Source of the DNA: Bowmanella pacifica
Lineage (GTDB): Bacteria; Pseudomonadota; Gammaproteobacteria; Enterobacterales; Alteromonadaceae
Reading direction: 5' to 3'
NCBI RefSeq assembly: GCF_014645355.1
Contig: NZ_BMLS01000001.1
Span: forward strand, 868,001 to 932,000
DNA length: 64,000 bases
Shown: piece after piece, positions 1-8,940 of the stretch
Numbering within the stretch: position 1 is the stretch's first letter
Layout of the letters: the number at the start of each line of letters is the position of its first letter
The notes under the pieces: model-generated
What the model saw: only the letters and a program-made list of their open reading frames with translations
What the model was told of the DNA's origin: nothing
The model's database searches: none
Made by a program: the position numbers and the translations under genes

Positions 1-45
1 AATATCGACAACCAAACCAGCCTTTGTATTGGGCTGATAACTAGA

Positions 46-741
46 TTACGCCTTATTGGTCTTACGACGTGCCAAACCTAAGCCGGCAAAAGCCAAACCA
101 AACAACGCCAGAGAAGTAGGCTCTGGAATGCTAGTGGCAAGGTTTTCGTATTCATATTTGATATAGGCGATACCTTGTGCCTGCGTGCGGATGCTGGACA
201 TAATATTACCGCTGCTACCGTTAACCACAGTGCCTGCATCTGCGCTCAGCAGGGTTGTTACCTGGCCAGTACCAGTAAAGTAATCAAGGATAGCCTGCGC
301 CGTGCTAACAGAGTCTTCACGCTTAGAAGCGGACAGGTCGAAGTAAGTCCCGCCAGATGTACCACCGAAATCTAACTGACCATCAAAGATAGACGCATCA
401 AAAGAGTAAACCTCTGATGGAATTACAGCAGCCAGCAATGAGCCATCCAACGCTGTCAATGAGAGTGACGCACTTACTGATGCCTGAATCTGGGAAGCAG
501 ACGACTGGCTACGGTTTTCATATTCAATATCACTTAGAATATCGCCATACAAACCAAAGTACACTTTAGTTAACTGGCGAGTGCCACCAAGATCATCAAA
601 CTTATCAAATGACAGTGAGACATTGTCGTAATCGGTGTCCATATAACCGATACCCTGCTGTTGTTCAGCAGTCATCAGTGCAGCACTGGCGATAGAAGAG
701 GAAGCCAGCAGAGCAGCTGAAATTGCAATTCTCTTAAACAT
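46..741 (-). CDS. PEP-CTERM sorted exported protein (possible choice-of-anchor type)
   Basis: A 231-residue secreted protein. It begins with a classical signal peptide (Lys-Arg, then a hydrophobic Ala/Leu/Ser stretch ending near SIASA). It ends with a PEP-CTERM sorting signal: IPEPTSLALFG, a hydrophobic segment, then a basic RRK tail. Such tails are recognised by the exosortase EpsH/XrtA, which removes the tail and hands the protein to the cell surface or extracellular matrix. The body is Ser/Thr/Gly rich with no cysteine and no catalytic motif that I recognise. It resembles short choice-of-anchor exported proteins, but that family call is weak. No exosortase gene lies in the window. Its promoter must lie within the 677-base gap upstream (742-1418). 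The sorting signal is clear; the function of the body is unknown. Confidence 0.85.
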   Translation of the reverse strand: MFKRIAISAALLASSSIASAALMTAEQQQGIGYMDTDYDNVSLSFDKFDDLGGTRQLTKVYFGLYGDILSDIEYENRSQSSASQIQASVSASLSLTALDGSLLAAVIPSEVYSFDASIFDGQLDFGGTSGGTYFDLSASKREDSVSTAQAILDYFTGTGQVTTLLSADAGTVVNGSSGNIMSSIRTQAQGIAYIKYEYENLATSIPEPTSLALFGLAFAGLGLARRKTNKA

Positions 742-1418
742 GTTATGTCCTTGTTAATATGAAGAAAATTATCAAAAGAAGACGAGCTTAACTACCCGTC
801 AGCCCCCCGTAAGCAAACTCCAGGCCAATAAGCTAACCAACTGAATTGGTTTGTTATTTCGAGTAAATCCCTACTTTGAATCATTCAAATGTAAAGCACC
901 CCGACAACGGGAGCTCAAAAAATGTTCAAAAAAATCAATAAGTTGCTCTTATTTCATACAGGTATTAAGGCCCATTTTCGGGCTAAAAAGCCATGTGGCG
1001 ATCAGTAAATTTAACAATTAAGCTTCACCACGTTGAATTACTGTGCCTGGCAGTCTGGTAATGAAATGACAGATTTCAGCAAACTGTCCTCCCCTTAGCG
1101 CAGCCAATGGGTAACTTACAGCGAACGACAGGAGATGAAGGGTCGAAACATCATAAAGCAAGCTGCTCGCATAATTTGAGTCTCTCTTATCTCGCGTCAC
1201 AAAAAGCGATGTCCATCTTACAAATCTACGTCTGTCAACAAATGCACATTGGAAAAAAGATTAAGTCTAATAATGTCAGGTGTTTTGTTGCTCAGTCGGC
1301 GGTATTAACCGATGCAAGATACGCTCTGTGCTCGAGAGGGACAGAGCGATAGTCCCATGTTAGGGCTAGGTAGAGTATTTGTTGAATAAATCTGAAGCGA
1401 TTGAATATGGGGGCAAAA
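742..1418. other. Intergenic region without a convincing gene
   Basis: This gap lies upstream of the PEP-CTERM gene and downstream of the GPH symporter gene, both on the minus strand. Two overlapping short frames here (1018-1200 minus, 1107-1352 plus) lack ribosome binding sites and family motifs, and I do not call them. An 8-bp perfect inverted repeat (1322-1329 / 1341-1348, 11-base loop) lies about 70 bases past the symporter stop and could help end that transcript, but no U-tract follows on the minus strand. Confidence 0.5.
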
Positions 1419-2819
1419 TTACTGTAATTTTCTGGCCAGCAATCCTTGCGCAATATGCTGGTGCTTTGTGTGGCTGATGTTGTAGAAAAGGAGCACAGAG
1501 ATACTTAAAAGTGAACCTGCAACAGGAATGAAACACATGCTCCACCTTATTTGGTCGAGTGTATCTGTATGTTGCATAGCGTTAGCACTATAACCTGCAT
1601 GGGCTAACAGCAAACCAAATCCGCCCGCTCCAATAGCATGAGCTATCTTCATGAAAACCACCACCATACTGACAAAAACCGCTTCAGAGCGATATCCTGT
1701 TTTAAGGTGTAAGTTATCTACCACATCGGGAACCAATGCCCAGATAACCGACCACAATCCGCCAGCAGCCCAGCCTATCAAGACGCACCAGAATACAAAC
1801 AGAGGGCTACTTGAATAAACAGTTAAACCAAAGCCACTGATGCTAGTAGCACTGAGCACGTGGGCCCAAACCAAAGTAGTACTTTTGTTGTACTGCTGAG
1901 ACACAAAACCCCAAAAAAAGGTGGATATAGCCTGGCTGCACACCATAGTCGTTAACCCAACAGCAATTAAGCTTTGGTCTTCTAGGTTGTATTTACAAAA
2001 GTACGTTAAGCCTTTGGCAAATATGGGTATACACATACCGGCGAAGAAACCGGCCAATATAACTATGTGCGATTGACCATCAGAAAAAATAGCACGCCAC
2101 CCTTTCAACTGAGCTTGGATGCAAGGCAATGGACGCACAGCGTTGCGATCGCGCCCGCTCACTGAAAACCAAGACAAGTGCAGAGACAATAGCGATAACA
2201 CGGCCGCTACAACTGAAAACTGCTGAAACATCAGCGCCTGATCAGCATTCTTTCCAGGGTCGAAAATATAAAAAGCCGCCAATGAAACCCCTAGTGAGCC
2301 TATAGAACTGCAAAAGAAGCGCATACTGGCAATCTTCGCCCTCTCCTGACTGTTGGTTGAAATCCTCGCCAGTAACGCATTGTGGGGCAGATCGATGAGC
2401 GTATAGGACGCGCGAAACAGAAGAAGGCAGGAAAGCAAAGTGATTAAAGGCTGATCGCTGGCTAGCGGAAAAACAAAGATCCCAACAAAGCTTAGAGCAC
2501 ACAGCGGAGCACCGAAGAGGATAAAAGCCCCATATTTTCCGAACCTGTTGTAAGTGCGGTCGGAAACAACCCCCATAATGGGATCCAATATGGCGTCAAA
2601 AGCTAATGCTACCAGTACGACAATCCCCGCCGTTTTAGGAGAGATACCAAGGACGTCAGTAATATAAAAAAGTAAAAAATATCCCAAGGTATTAGCAACA
2701 ATGTTTTTGCCAAAGTTGCCTGTGGCGTAGCCAAAAGCTCGGAGATTGTGAAGAGGTTGAGTGGCCGAATTGCATTTACCTGAATGTATTTGTTTTTGGT
2801 ACATAGGAGCGCTATTCAA
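1419..2819 (-). CDS. GPH-family (MelB-like) sugar:cation symporter, MFS
   Basis: A 466-residue inner-membrane transporter with about 12 hydrophobic segments. It belongs to the glycoside-pentoside-hexuronide:cation symporter family (MFS_2), which moves sugars or glycosides together with H+ or Na+. Family signs are the N-terminal FGYATGNFGKN segment and the region around residues 75-95 with DAILDPIMG followed by SDRTYNRFGKYG. This matches the MelB cation-site helix with two aspartates and the loop 2-3 motif. It is 70 bases downstream of the ROK regulator on the same strand and probably cotranscribed with it. A TonB receptor and a phosphodiesterase are transcribed divergently, so the substrate may be the sugar or glycoside released from an imported ester. 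That last point is inference; the substrate cannot be read from the sequence. Confidence 0.85.
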   Translation of the reverse strand: MNSAPMYQKQIHSGKCNSATQPLHNLRAFGYATGNFGKNIVANTLGYFLLFYITDVLGISPKTAGIVVLVALAFDAILDPIMGVVSDRTYNRFGKYGAFILFGAPLCALSFVGIFVFPLASDQPLITLLSCLLLFRASYTLIDLPHNALLARISTNSQERAKIASMRFFCSSIGSLGVSLAAFYIFDPGKNADQALMFQQFSVVAAVLSLLSLHLSWFSVSGRDRNAVRPLPCIQAQLKGWRAIFSDGQSHIVILAGFFAGMCIPIFAKGLTYFCKYNLEDQSLIAVGLTTMVCSQAISTFFWGFVSQQYNKSTTLVWAHVLSATSISGFGLTVYSSSPLFVFWCVLIGWAAGGLWSVIWALVPDVVDNLHLKTGYRSEAVFVSMVVVFMKIAHAIGAGGFGLLLAHAGYSANAMQHTDTLDQIRWSMCFIPVAGSLLSISVLLFYNISHTKHQHIAQGLLARKLQ

Positions 2820-2889
2820 TCGGCCAATGATTGAACAAAATACAGTGAGAGAGTAACAGATTTATGAAGGGGCAATGGCCCCTCGCTAT

Positions 2890-4017
2890 TTAAATAGCTC
2901 TATCAGCAAAAACACTATTTTCTAAACATAAAGACGCTGCACCGACAACCCCCCCCAAGTCGCCTAACTCCGTCACTAATATGTCTGGCACCGGCAGTCT
3001 GTGCCTATCAGCTTGACAAAAAGCGTCGGTATTAACGCCTTTAACCAAGGATGCTAATACGTGCATAGGCAAGCGTCCGCCAATGACCACAGCGTCAGGA
3101 TCAAAAGCTCGCGCCAGCACAGTAAGGGGGCCAATCAATTGCTGGCTTGCGTTATGAATCCATGTTTTCAAAGGGGAACATCCCTCTATGCTTAGGGAAC
3201 GTAAATCTGCAAAGTCATTTACTTTTTCCCCCGAAGCTTGCAGGTGCTTTAGTAGATCCGTGCCAGAGGGACGAGCTTTTGATAGATCAGGGAATGGCGC
3301 ACCAAATGCGCCAGCATTACCATTTGCGCCCCGATAGACACGCCGGTCAATAATCAATCCCCCACCGATACCGTGACCAATATGAATAAACAAAAAGTGG
3401 TTTAGCTTCCTACCTGCACCTGCGACAAACTCTCCCCAACTTGCACTAGTAGCGTCATTTTCAATGAAAATAGGGTAAGGCAGGCGGCTTGAGAAGGTCT
3501 CAAGCAGATCGATATCTTCCATTTCGGGAAAGTAGACTGCATTAATTTTCCGCCGGCCTTTCAAAAAATCGCCAGGTAGAGAGATACCAATTCCACACAG
3601 CTTTCTTTTCGCTAAGCGATACTCTTTAATCGCGCTTTCCACAAAGGCTTCAATGGAATGGCAAAGCGTGTCTAATGAATGCGCATTTTCTAGCTTGACG
3701 GTTTCATGTTTTTTAATGGCGCCCAGCCAATTCACCAAACCAATTTCCATGTATTCCGCGCTAAAACTGACCCCTACGGCGTACAAACCATCGGGGTTTA
3801 ACGAGATATTCTTAGTCGGTTGTCCTCGGACACCAGAGGGGGTGGCGTTTTCTACCACAAGCTTTTTTTCTATTAATCCTTTAGTCAGCTTGGTTGCTTG
3901 TACTGTTGAGAAGCCCAGTTTTTTCGCTAATTCAATTCGGGTACTTATCTGAGTCCGTCTAATAATTTCCAGCACTAAACGTTCACTTGTACTTAACTCG
4001 ACTTTCGTCATCAACAT
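2890..4017 (-). CDS. ROK-family transcriptional regulator (NagC/XylR type)
   Basis: A 375-residue regulator. Residues about 10-70 form a winged helix-turn-helix (TRIELAKKLGFSTVQATKL), and the rest is a ROK sugar-kinase-like fold. The glycine-rich core GIGGGLIIDRRVYRGANGNA is clear. The Cys-x-Cys-Gly-x2-Gly-Cys zinc motif normally following the ROK core is missing, and the N-terminal phosphate-binding Asp-x-Gly motif is degenerate (VGVSFSAEYMEIG), so it should sense a ligand rather than phosphorylate one. It is transcribed divergently from the TonB receptor gene across 496 bases that contain a perfect 12-bp inverted repeat overlapping a promoter box. The simplest reading is a local repressor of both arms of the locus. 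The family call is firm; ligand and target are inferred. Confidence 0.85.
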   Translation of the reverse strand: MLMTKVELSTSERLVLEIIRRTQISTRIELAKKLGFSTVQATKLTKGLIEKKLVVENATPSGVRGQPTKNISLNPDGLYAVGVSFSAEYMEIGLVNWLGAIKKHETVKLENAHSLDTLCHSIEAFVESAIKEYRLAKRKLCGIGISLPGDFLKGRRKINAVYFPEMEDIDLLETFSSRLPYPIFIENDATSASWGEFVAGAGRKLNHFLFIHIGHGIGGGLIIDRRVYRGANGNAGAFGAPFPDLSKARPSGTDLLKHLQASGEKVNDFADLRSLSIEGCSPLKTWIHNASQQLIGPLTVLARAFDPDAVVIGGRLPMHVLASLVKGVNTDAFCQADRHRLPVPDILVTELGDLGGVVGAASLCLENSVFADRAI

Positions 4018-4513
4018 ATCCCATGAAAATCAATCTTTTACATCTTGAATCAGTGTGGTTCGCGAATTCAGCTTTGAATTGTGCCTTTCCCAGAACTACA
4101 CCAGCCACCTTTTCACTGGTAGCTTGCCCTGAGGATACAAGCTCCCCCAGCGCTCAACCAGGCTAACAGTAATAACTATTTGCCTGCCAGACGCAGCATT
4201 CACTTTCCAATCGTCAGAGCTTTTTCTTATCAACAACAGCTTAACGACACTAAACGCCAATGCTACCGGAAATCATAACTTATTTTGTCCGGTTGCTTTG
4301 CTGCATGCCCAAAGAACGGCCTCCACCAACAGCAAACGCGCAACTCAGTTTCGGCCTGATGTTGCAGGCTCTGCACTATAGCAAAACAATTTAATTAAGT
4401 TAAGTTAGGTTAATATAATTAAATTGTAATATTCAGATGTCATAAATAGCTGCGTCATTTACGGGACTCAACTTTTCTAACCATGCAAGAGAGCACAAAA
4501 ATACGGAGCACAG
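4018..4513. other. Divergent control region between the ROK regulator and TonB receptor genes
   Basis: No gene is seen in this 496-base region. Its notable content is the inverted repeat and promoter box at 4386-4427. Elsewhere it is unremarkable mixed sequence. Confidence 0.5.
4386..4427 (+). promoter_or_regulatory. Candidate ROK operator overlapping a promoter
   Basis: A perfect 12-bp inverted repeat: ACAATTTAATTA at 4386-4397 and its exact complement TAATTAAATTGT at 4416-4427, with an 18-base spacer. A consensus TATAAT box at 4414-4419 overlaps the right arm, so a bound repressor would block RNA polymerase. A recognisable -35 box is not obvious. The site lies 87 bases upstream of the TonB receptor start. 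Known ROK repressors such as NagC bind AT-rich palindromes, which fits. The repeat is directly visible; the binding protein is inferred. Confidence 0.6.
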
Positions 4514-7210
4514 ATGAAGTTCAATCACCTCAAACGCAGCTTACTGACGACGAGTATTAGCCTGATACTGACGTCACATTCATCACTATCGTTCAGCCAA
4601 ACCAACACAACAGGCGCAGATGAGATAGAAATTCTGAATGTCACGGGTACGCGCCTTCAGAACCAGCGGGCAGCCAGTTTAAAAAGTGAAGCAGAACAGA
4701 TACTTGATGGTATTACTGCTGACGAAATAGGTTCGCTTCCAGACTTCTCTGTCTCTGAAGCCCTCTCTCGTATTGCCGGCATATCAACCGAAGATAGAAA
4801 CGGCGACGCTGAATTTGTGGTTATTCGCGGAATGCGATCCGACTTCAATTACCTGTCAATTGATGGCGCCATCGTTCCTTCCACTAGAAACAACGGTCGA
4901 GCCACACAGCTAAGCATTATCCCTTCCAGCGTGATTGACACGACCACAGTATCAAAGAGTTTCAGTGCTGACATGGATGCGAATGCCATAGGGGGAAACA
5001 TTAACGTCAGAACCCGTAGCGCATTTGATTACGATGATACCTACTTTTTTATGCGGGGAGCGCTTGGCAAATACGATAATGACAAAAGCCCTGCAGGGAA
5101 TGACTTAGCGTCTCGGGCAAATTTTACTTATGCCGATAGTTTTGGTGCAGACGGACAATTTGGTTTGGTGGTGTCGGGAAGTTATTTGACGTCTGACCGG
5201 GGAACTTGGCTGCCGGGGGTTGCGTACAACGAATACCGCGTCATCGGTGAGCGCATAAATGCGGCTGGCGAAACTGAGCAATATACGACACGCACTTATG
5301 AAGATGGCTTACCAAATAGCGTTGAAATTCCCCACGGCACGCAAAATTATCAATATAACAATGAGATGGAGCGCAGCGGTGGATTAGTGAAGCTAGAGTA
5401 CCGAAACCTAGATGACAGTTTATACCTTAGTTTGTCATCGTACATGTTTAAGGAGGAAGACACGGAGCAACGTTGGGACACTTCTATCTTCAGAGCAAAG
5501 GAAGGTGATATTCCAGCCAATATAACCGCCACATCAGGGGAAGTAGACAGCGCTATTTCTCAACGTATGTACTTCTTACAAGGCGATGAAAACAAGCTAA
5601 AAAGCATAACGGCAACCGCTCGTTACCAGCCATCTGAAGAACATCTTGTCCAATTCCTGGCGTCACAAGCCAGCGGTGACCGTGAGAATCCTTTCTATCA
5701 AATCCGCTTTCAAAACAATGATAGATCGGCGCTCGCTTACTCGTACGACACCAGTGGAAAATATCCGGTCATTACGCTTAATACGCCAGAGAATTGGACT
5801 AATACGGAATTATTCACACCCGTTTTCTATCGACCAAGATTTGACATAAACAACCAAGACGCATCGCAAATAAAACTGGATTACAAGTTTAACTGGCAAC
5901 GTTTTGAAGGGCTGGCTTTCAAAGCCGGCGTCAGCACGCGAACGGATCTACGTAAACAAGACCAAATTTATGACCATGATTACCGCCCCAATAGCCCGGA
6001 AACTAAAGCCTTCACTTTAACCAATGTGCTGTCTGATTTTACCAACAGATTTGAACCTGACTTAATGCCTGGCCAGCTTCAACAGTTCATTGACCCGACA
6101 AAGTTTCTGGAACATTTCACACAAAACGAATCGCAGTGGGTAGACAAAAAAAATCAGCTAGACGAAGCGCTTAGCAGTCAGTTTGAAGTCGAAGAAACCA
6201 TCAATGCTGCCTATATCATGGCGCGCTACAAATCAGAAGACCTGACATTGCTTGGCGGGCTACGTTACGAACAAACCGAAGTAGACTCAACGGGAGGACA
6301 GAAGCTGAACGATGATGACCCAAGTACTCCAAACTACGTCCTCGTGTCACAATCCGGTTCCTATAACAATTTACTGCCGTCATTGCAGGTAAACTATAAC
6401 CTCAACGACAACACAAAAATTAGATTGGCATACAGTGAAACCTTAGGTCGAGCCGAATATAGTGATTTAGCGGTTAGGGGCTCAAAACAAATTGATGATA
6501 CCAACCAGAGCATCTCAATCAGCTCCGGTAACACAAATTTAAAGCCTCGAGAATCGAAGAACACTGACATTTCACTTGAATATTACCTTCCCAAGCAGGG
6601 AATTTTTCTTTCTGCCGGTGCATTTAATAAGTCCATCGACAACGAAATATACACCCGAAAAACAAATGAAATGGTAATTATTAACGGCAGCGAATATAGC
6701 CTGTCAACTAAGCAGCCTGACAACGCAAGCGAGACCAAGCTGTACGGAATGGAAGTGGGAATATTGGTAAACAGCTTCAGTTCCATATCTGAAAATCTGA
6801 AAGACTTTGGTATTTCTGCAAACTATTCGCATATAGAAAGTGAATTCAATATAGAGATTAGTGAAGAGGAGGAAAGAGAATTATTTGGCCTACTCTATCA
6901 GCCCAAAGATATAGGCAACTTGAGTATTTTTTGGACGCCAGACAGGTTCGATATTCGTCTCGCCATGCGCTACAAAGGAAAACGTCAGGTTTCTTCAAGT
7001 GCATCATCACCTAGCTATGATGAATTTGTAGATAAACAGACTTTTTGGGACCTACGAGGCCAATACAAATTCCGTAATGGTATAGCCATATATGTTGAAG
7101 GTCGAAATCTGACCGACGAAGAAGAAGACCAACTACTCAATTCAGGAAGAGCGCATTGGACTAGAGACTTTGGCAAGTCTTTTTGGTTAGGCGCGGCTTA
7201 CAAATTTTAA
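4514..7210 (+). CDS. TonB-dependent outer-membrane receptor (Caulobacter-type)
   Basis: An 898-residue outer-membrane transporter for a substrate too large for porins, energised by TonB-ExbBD. It has a signal peptide (residues 1-29, ending SLSFSQ), a TonB-box-like segment (EIEILNVTGTRL), a plug domain (about 45-170, with the VVIRGMRSDFNYLSIDG motif and NAIGGNINVRTR near the plug end) and a long beta-barrel ending in a terminal aromatic residue (AAYKF). Plug style and length match the large polymer/sugar receptors of marine gammaproteobacteria and Caulobacter (TIGR01782-like) rather than siderophore receptors. It is followed after 74 bases by a secreted glycerophosphodiesterase, and the divergent genes encode a sugar symporter and ROK regulator. 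I infer uptake of a sugar-containing phosphodiester or glycoside. Confidence 0.85.
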   Translation: MKFNHLKRSLLTTSISLILTSHSSLSFSQTNTTGADEIEILNVTGTRLQNQRAASLKSEAEQILDGITADEIGSLPDFSVSEALSRIAGISTEDRNGDAEFVVIRGMRSDFNYLSIDGAIVPSTRNNGRATQLSIIPSSVIDTTTVSKSFSADMDANAIGGNINVRTRSAFDYDDTYFFMRGALGKYDNDKSPAGNDLASRANFTYADSFGADGQFGLVVSGSYLTSDRGTWLPGVAYNEYRVIGERINAAGETEQYTTRTYEDGLPNSVEIPHGTQNYQYNNEMERSGGLVKLEYRNLDDSLYLSLSSYMFKEEDTEQRWDTSIFRAKEGDIPANITATSGEVDSAISQRMYFLQGDENKLKSITATARYQPSEEHLVQFLASQASGDRENPFYQIRFQNNDRSALAYSYDTSGKYPVITLNTPENWTNTELFTPVFYRPRFDINNQDASQIKLDYKFNWQRFEGLAFKAGVSTRTDLRKQDQIYDHDYRPNSPETKAFTLTNVLSDFTNRFEPDLMPGQLQQFIDPTKFLEHFTQNESQWVDKKNQLDEALSSQFEVEETINAAYIMARYKSEDLTLLGGLRYEQTEVDSTGGQKLNDDDPSTPNYVLVSQSGSYNNLLPSLQVNYNLNDNTKIRLAYSETLGRAEYSDLAVRGSKQIDDTNQSISISSGNTNLKPRESKNTDISLEYYLPKQGIFLSAGAFNKSIDNEIYTRKTNEMVIINGSEYSLSTKQPDNASETKLYGMEVGILVNSFSSISENLKDFGISANYSHIESEFNIEISEEEERELFGLLYQPKDIGNLSIFWTPDRFDIRLAMRYKGKRQVSSSASSPSYDEFVDKQTFWDLRGQYKFRNGIAIYVEGRNLTDEEEDQLLNSGRAHWTRDFGKSFWLGAAYKF

Positions 7211-7216
7211 TTATCA

Positions 7217-7236
7217 GGCGGCTCGAAAGAGCCGCC
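7217..7236 (+). terminator. GAAA-capped hairpin between receptor and phosphodiesterase genes
   Basis: A perfect 8-bp GC-rich stem (GGCGGCTC / GAGCCGCC) closed by a GAAA tetraloop, 7 bases after the receptor stop codon. No U-tract follows, so it is more likely an mRNA-stabilising or attenuating hairpin that lowers expression of the downstream gene than a complete terminator. Confidence 0.5.
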
Positions 7237-7284
7237 CACCCAGCTATCTATTAGCAAAATGTCTTAAAACATATGGAAAGTTAA

Positions 7285-8304
7285 ATGTTAAAAGCCGTTA
7301 TTACTTCAATAGCCATGTTGCTTTGGCATATGAGTGCGCATGCAAGTCATATCGATAACATTCTGCAACACTGGAAGACGCCGAGTGATGGCTATGTTTT
7401 TGTAGTGGCCCATAGAGCTGCCTTTATGGAAAACGGGCAAATCATTCATCCTGAAAACTCACTAGCCGCCATTGAGTATGCAATAAACCTAGGTGTTGAT
7501 ATGGTCGAACTCGATCTGCGCATCACCAAAGATGGGCGTTTCGTTATCTTGCATGATGCCACAGTTGATCGCACTACCAACGGCTATGGAAAGATCAGTG
7601 AAATGACTTTCTCTGAAACGCAGGAAATTAATCTTATCAATGAAGTAACCGGTGAAAAAACCGACTATAAAATCCCAACACTTGAGCAAGTTTATAAATT
7701 AGTAAAAGGTAAGATAATGGTTAATCTAGATCCAAAGCTGGATATAGATGAGCTCAAAGAATCACTTGAAATAGCAGATGATTTTGGCGTGGCTGAGCAT
7801 ATCATTCTAAAAGGCAGGTCGGATACACAAGAAGAACGAAAAAAAATAAAACGCCTAGTAGACTCACTCCCTTTCAAAGTCGATTTCATGCCAATTCTTC
7901 GAGACAAAAGAATCACCTCTTTTGCCGATATTCAAGCCACTTATGCGTTATTAAAGCCAGAAGCAGTAGAAATGGTTGTAGGTATGCCGAACCATGACGA
8001 CGGTAACTATTTAACTAAAGACGGCGGAATTCTCTTTTCCGAAAAAACAGGTTTACTAAGTAAGCGCTATGACAGCCACCTTTGGATTAACACACTCTAC
8101 ATAGATGCACTGCGCGGGAAAATTGATTCATTGCAATGGAATGGCGGGCGACATGACGTTTTAGGACTAAAGTACCCGCATGAAGTTTTTGATTTTTGGA
8201 TAGAAAAAGGCGCAACAATAATCCAAACCGATGAGCCAAAGTTCCTCATCTCATGGCTAAAAAAGAAAAATCTAAGACAAACAAAAAACAATGAACCCCA
8301 GTAA
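7285..8304 (+). CDS. Exported glycerophosphodiester phosphodiesterase family protein
   Basis: A 339-residue protein with a signal peptide (about residues 1-20, ending SAHASH), so probably periplasmic. The GDPD TIM-barrel motifs are present: VAHRA with the first catalytic His, HPENS with the metal-binding Glu, VELDLRITKDG, and VILHDATVDRTTNG with the second catalytic His. Family members cleave glycerophosphodiesters to glycerol-3-phosphate and an alcohol using a divalent metal. Start: ATG at 7285 preceded by GGAAAG at a suitable distance. It sits 74 bases after the TonB receptor gene and is probably in the same operon, which suggests that the imported compound is hydrolysed in the periplasm. 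Family confidence is high; the substrate is unknown. Confidence 0.85.
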   Translation: MLKAVITSIAMLLWHMSAHASHIDNILQHWKTPSDGYVFVVAHRAAFMENGQIIHPENSLAAIEYAINLGVDMVELDLRITKDGRFVILHDATVDRTTNGYGKISEMTFSETQEINLINEVTGEKTDYKIPTLEQVYKLVKGKIMVNLDPKLDIDELKESLEIADDFGVAEHIILKGRSDTQEERKKIKRLVDSLPFKVDFMPILRDKRITSFADIQATYALLKPEAVEMVVGMPNHDDGNYLTKDGGILFSEKTGLLSKRYDSHLWINTLYIDALRGKIDSLQWNGGRHDVLGLKYPHEVFDFWIEKGATIIQTDEPKFLISWLKKKNLRQTKNNEPQ

Positions 8305-8492
8305 ATTTTCCGCTGCATTTAGCCGGGTAATTGGCTGTTCACCTTCTCAATGGAGAGTACACAAGGTAGATTAGTTTTGTAGACTTCTCTTCACAGCTAA
8401 AATGGAGAGACAGATCTGAGCGGCCTTGCTGTTCAAATAATCAACAACACCTGAGCCCCCTTCCCCGACCTGGGCGTTAAAATCATAATTAA

Positions 8493-8586
8493 CTGGCGTT
8501 TATTCAGCCTGGTAACCCACAGCAGAAAGCCTATCTAGAGCGCTACAACCCGTACTGTTCGCTACGAGTGGCTGAACCAATATCAC
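8493..8586 (+). pseudogene. Relic of an IS3-family transposase (OrfB C-terminal region)
   Basis: Translation from 8493 gives LAFIQPGNPQQKAYLERYN. After skipping one base (an extra C at 8550) the other frame gives RTVRYEWLNQYH. Together these match the DDE integrase-core segment of IS3-family OrfB, in which QPGKPxQNAYIERFNRT-xRYEWL surrounds the last catalytic Glu. A stop codon lies just upstream and no match is visible downstream. It is therefore a short, frameshifted scar of an old insertion, with no identifiable terminal repeats. Confidence 0.65.
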
Positions 8587-8863
8587 CGGGTTTGAACAAC
8601 CGCACACTGAACAAAGAGTCACTGTGAAGCACCTTACCTACAAACAAATAGGTGGCGGTGTAAGTGGAAGAAGGCCACGCCATCGCTTTAGATATCCTCG
8701 CTCTTTGCGTACTGGTGGGCTGCGCCCCGAGCCAGCAAGTCGCCAAGGCTTTCCACGGTAGGTTGTGCGAAAGCGTGCCATCCTCGACACTGGCCGTTCG
8801 TTGCCTGCACGTTACGAAAGCGACCTGATCTGGTCGCCCAGCAAGCCCTGAACGTGTAACTGC

Positions 8864-8895
8864 CATAGCGCCCCGTATAACTGTGGGGCGCTATG
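8864..8895 (-). terminator. Strong hairpin downstream of the siderophore-type receptor gene
   Basis: A perfect 11-bp inverted repeat, CATAGCGCCCC (8864-8874) and GGGGCGCTATG (8885-8895), with a 10-base loop. It starts 45 bases past the stop codon of the minus-strand receptor gene. No U-tract follows on that strand, so it is a weak intrinsic terminator or a 3'-end protective hairpin. Confidence 0.4.
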
Positions 8896-8940
8896 ACGCT
8901 TACAACAAAATAGGCTGTTGTTTTATCGCTCGTGATTTGA

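Larger units (their letters stand above)
8305..8940. other. Intergenic region with an IS relic
   Basis: This 636-base region holds a frameshifted piece of an IS3-family transposase (8493-8586) and a strong hairpin (8864-8895). Two minus-strand frames here (8543-8866, 8688-9020) have no family motif or credible start, and one overlaps the receptor gene, so they are not called. Confidence 0.5.

Noticed and set aside
1018-1352. Two overlapping short frames on opposite strands
   Set aside because: No ribosome binding site, no family motif, and they overlap each other; likely chance frames in an intergenic region.
8864-8895. Hairpin considered as an integron attC site
   Set aside because: No integrase gene of the integron type and no RYYYAAC/GTTRRRY core pair were found; a simple transcript-end hairpin is enough.
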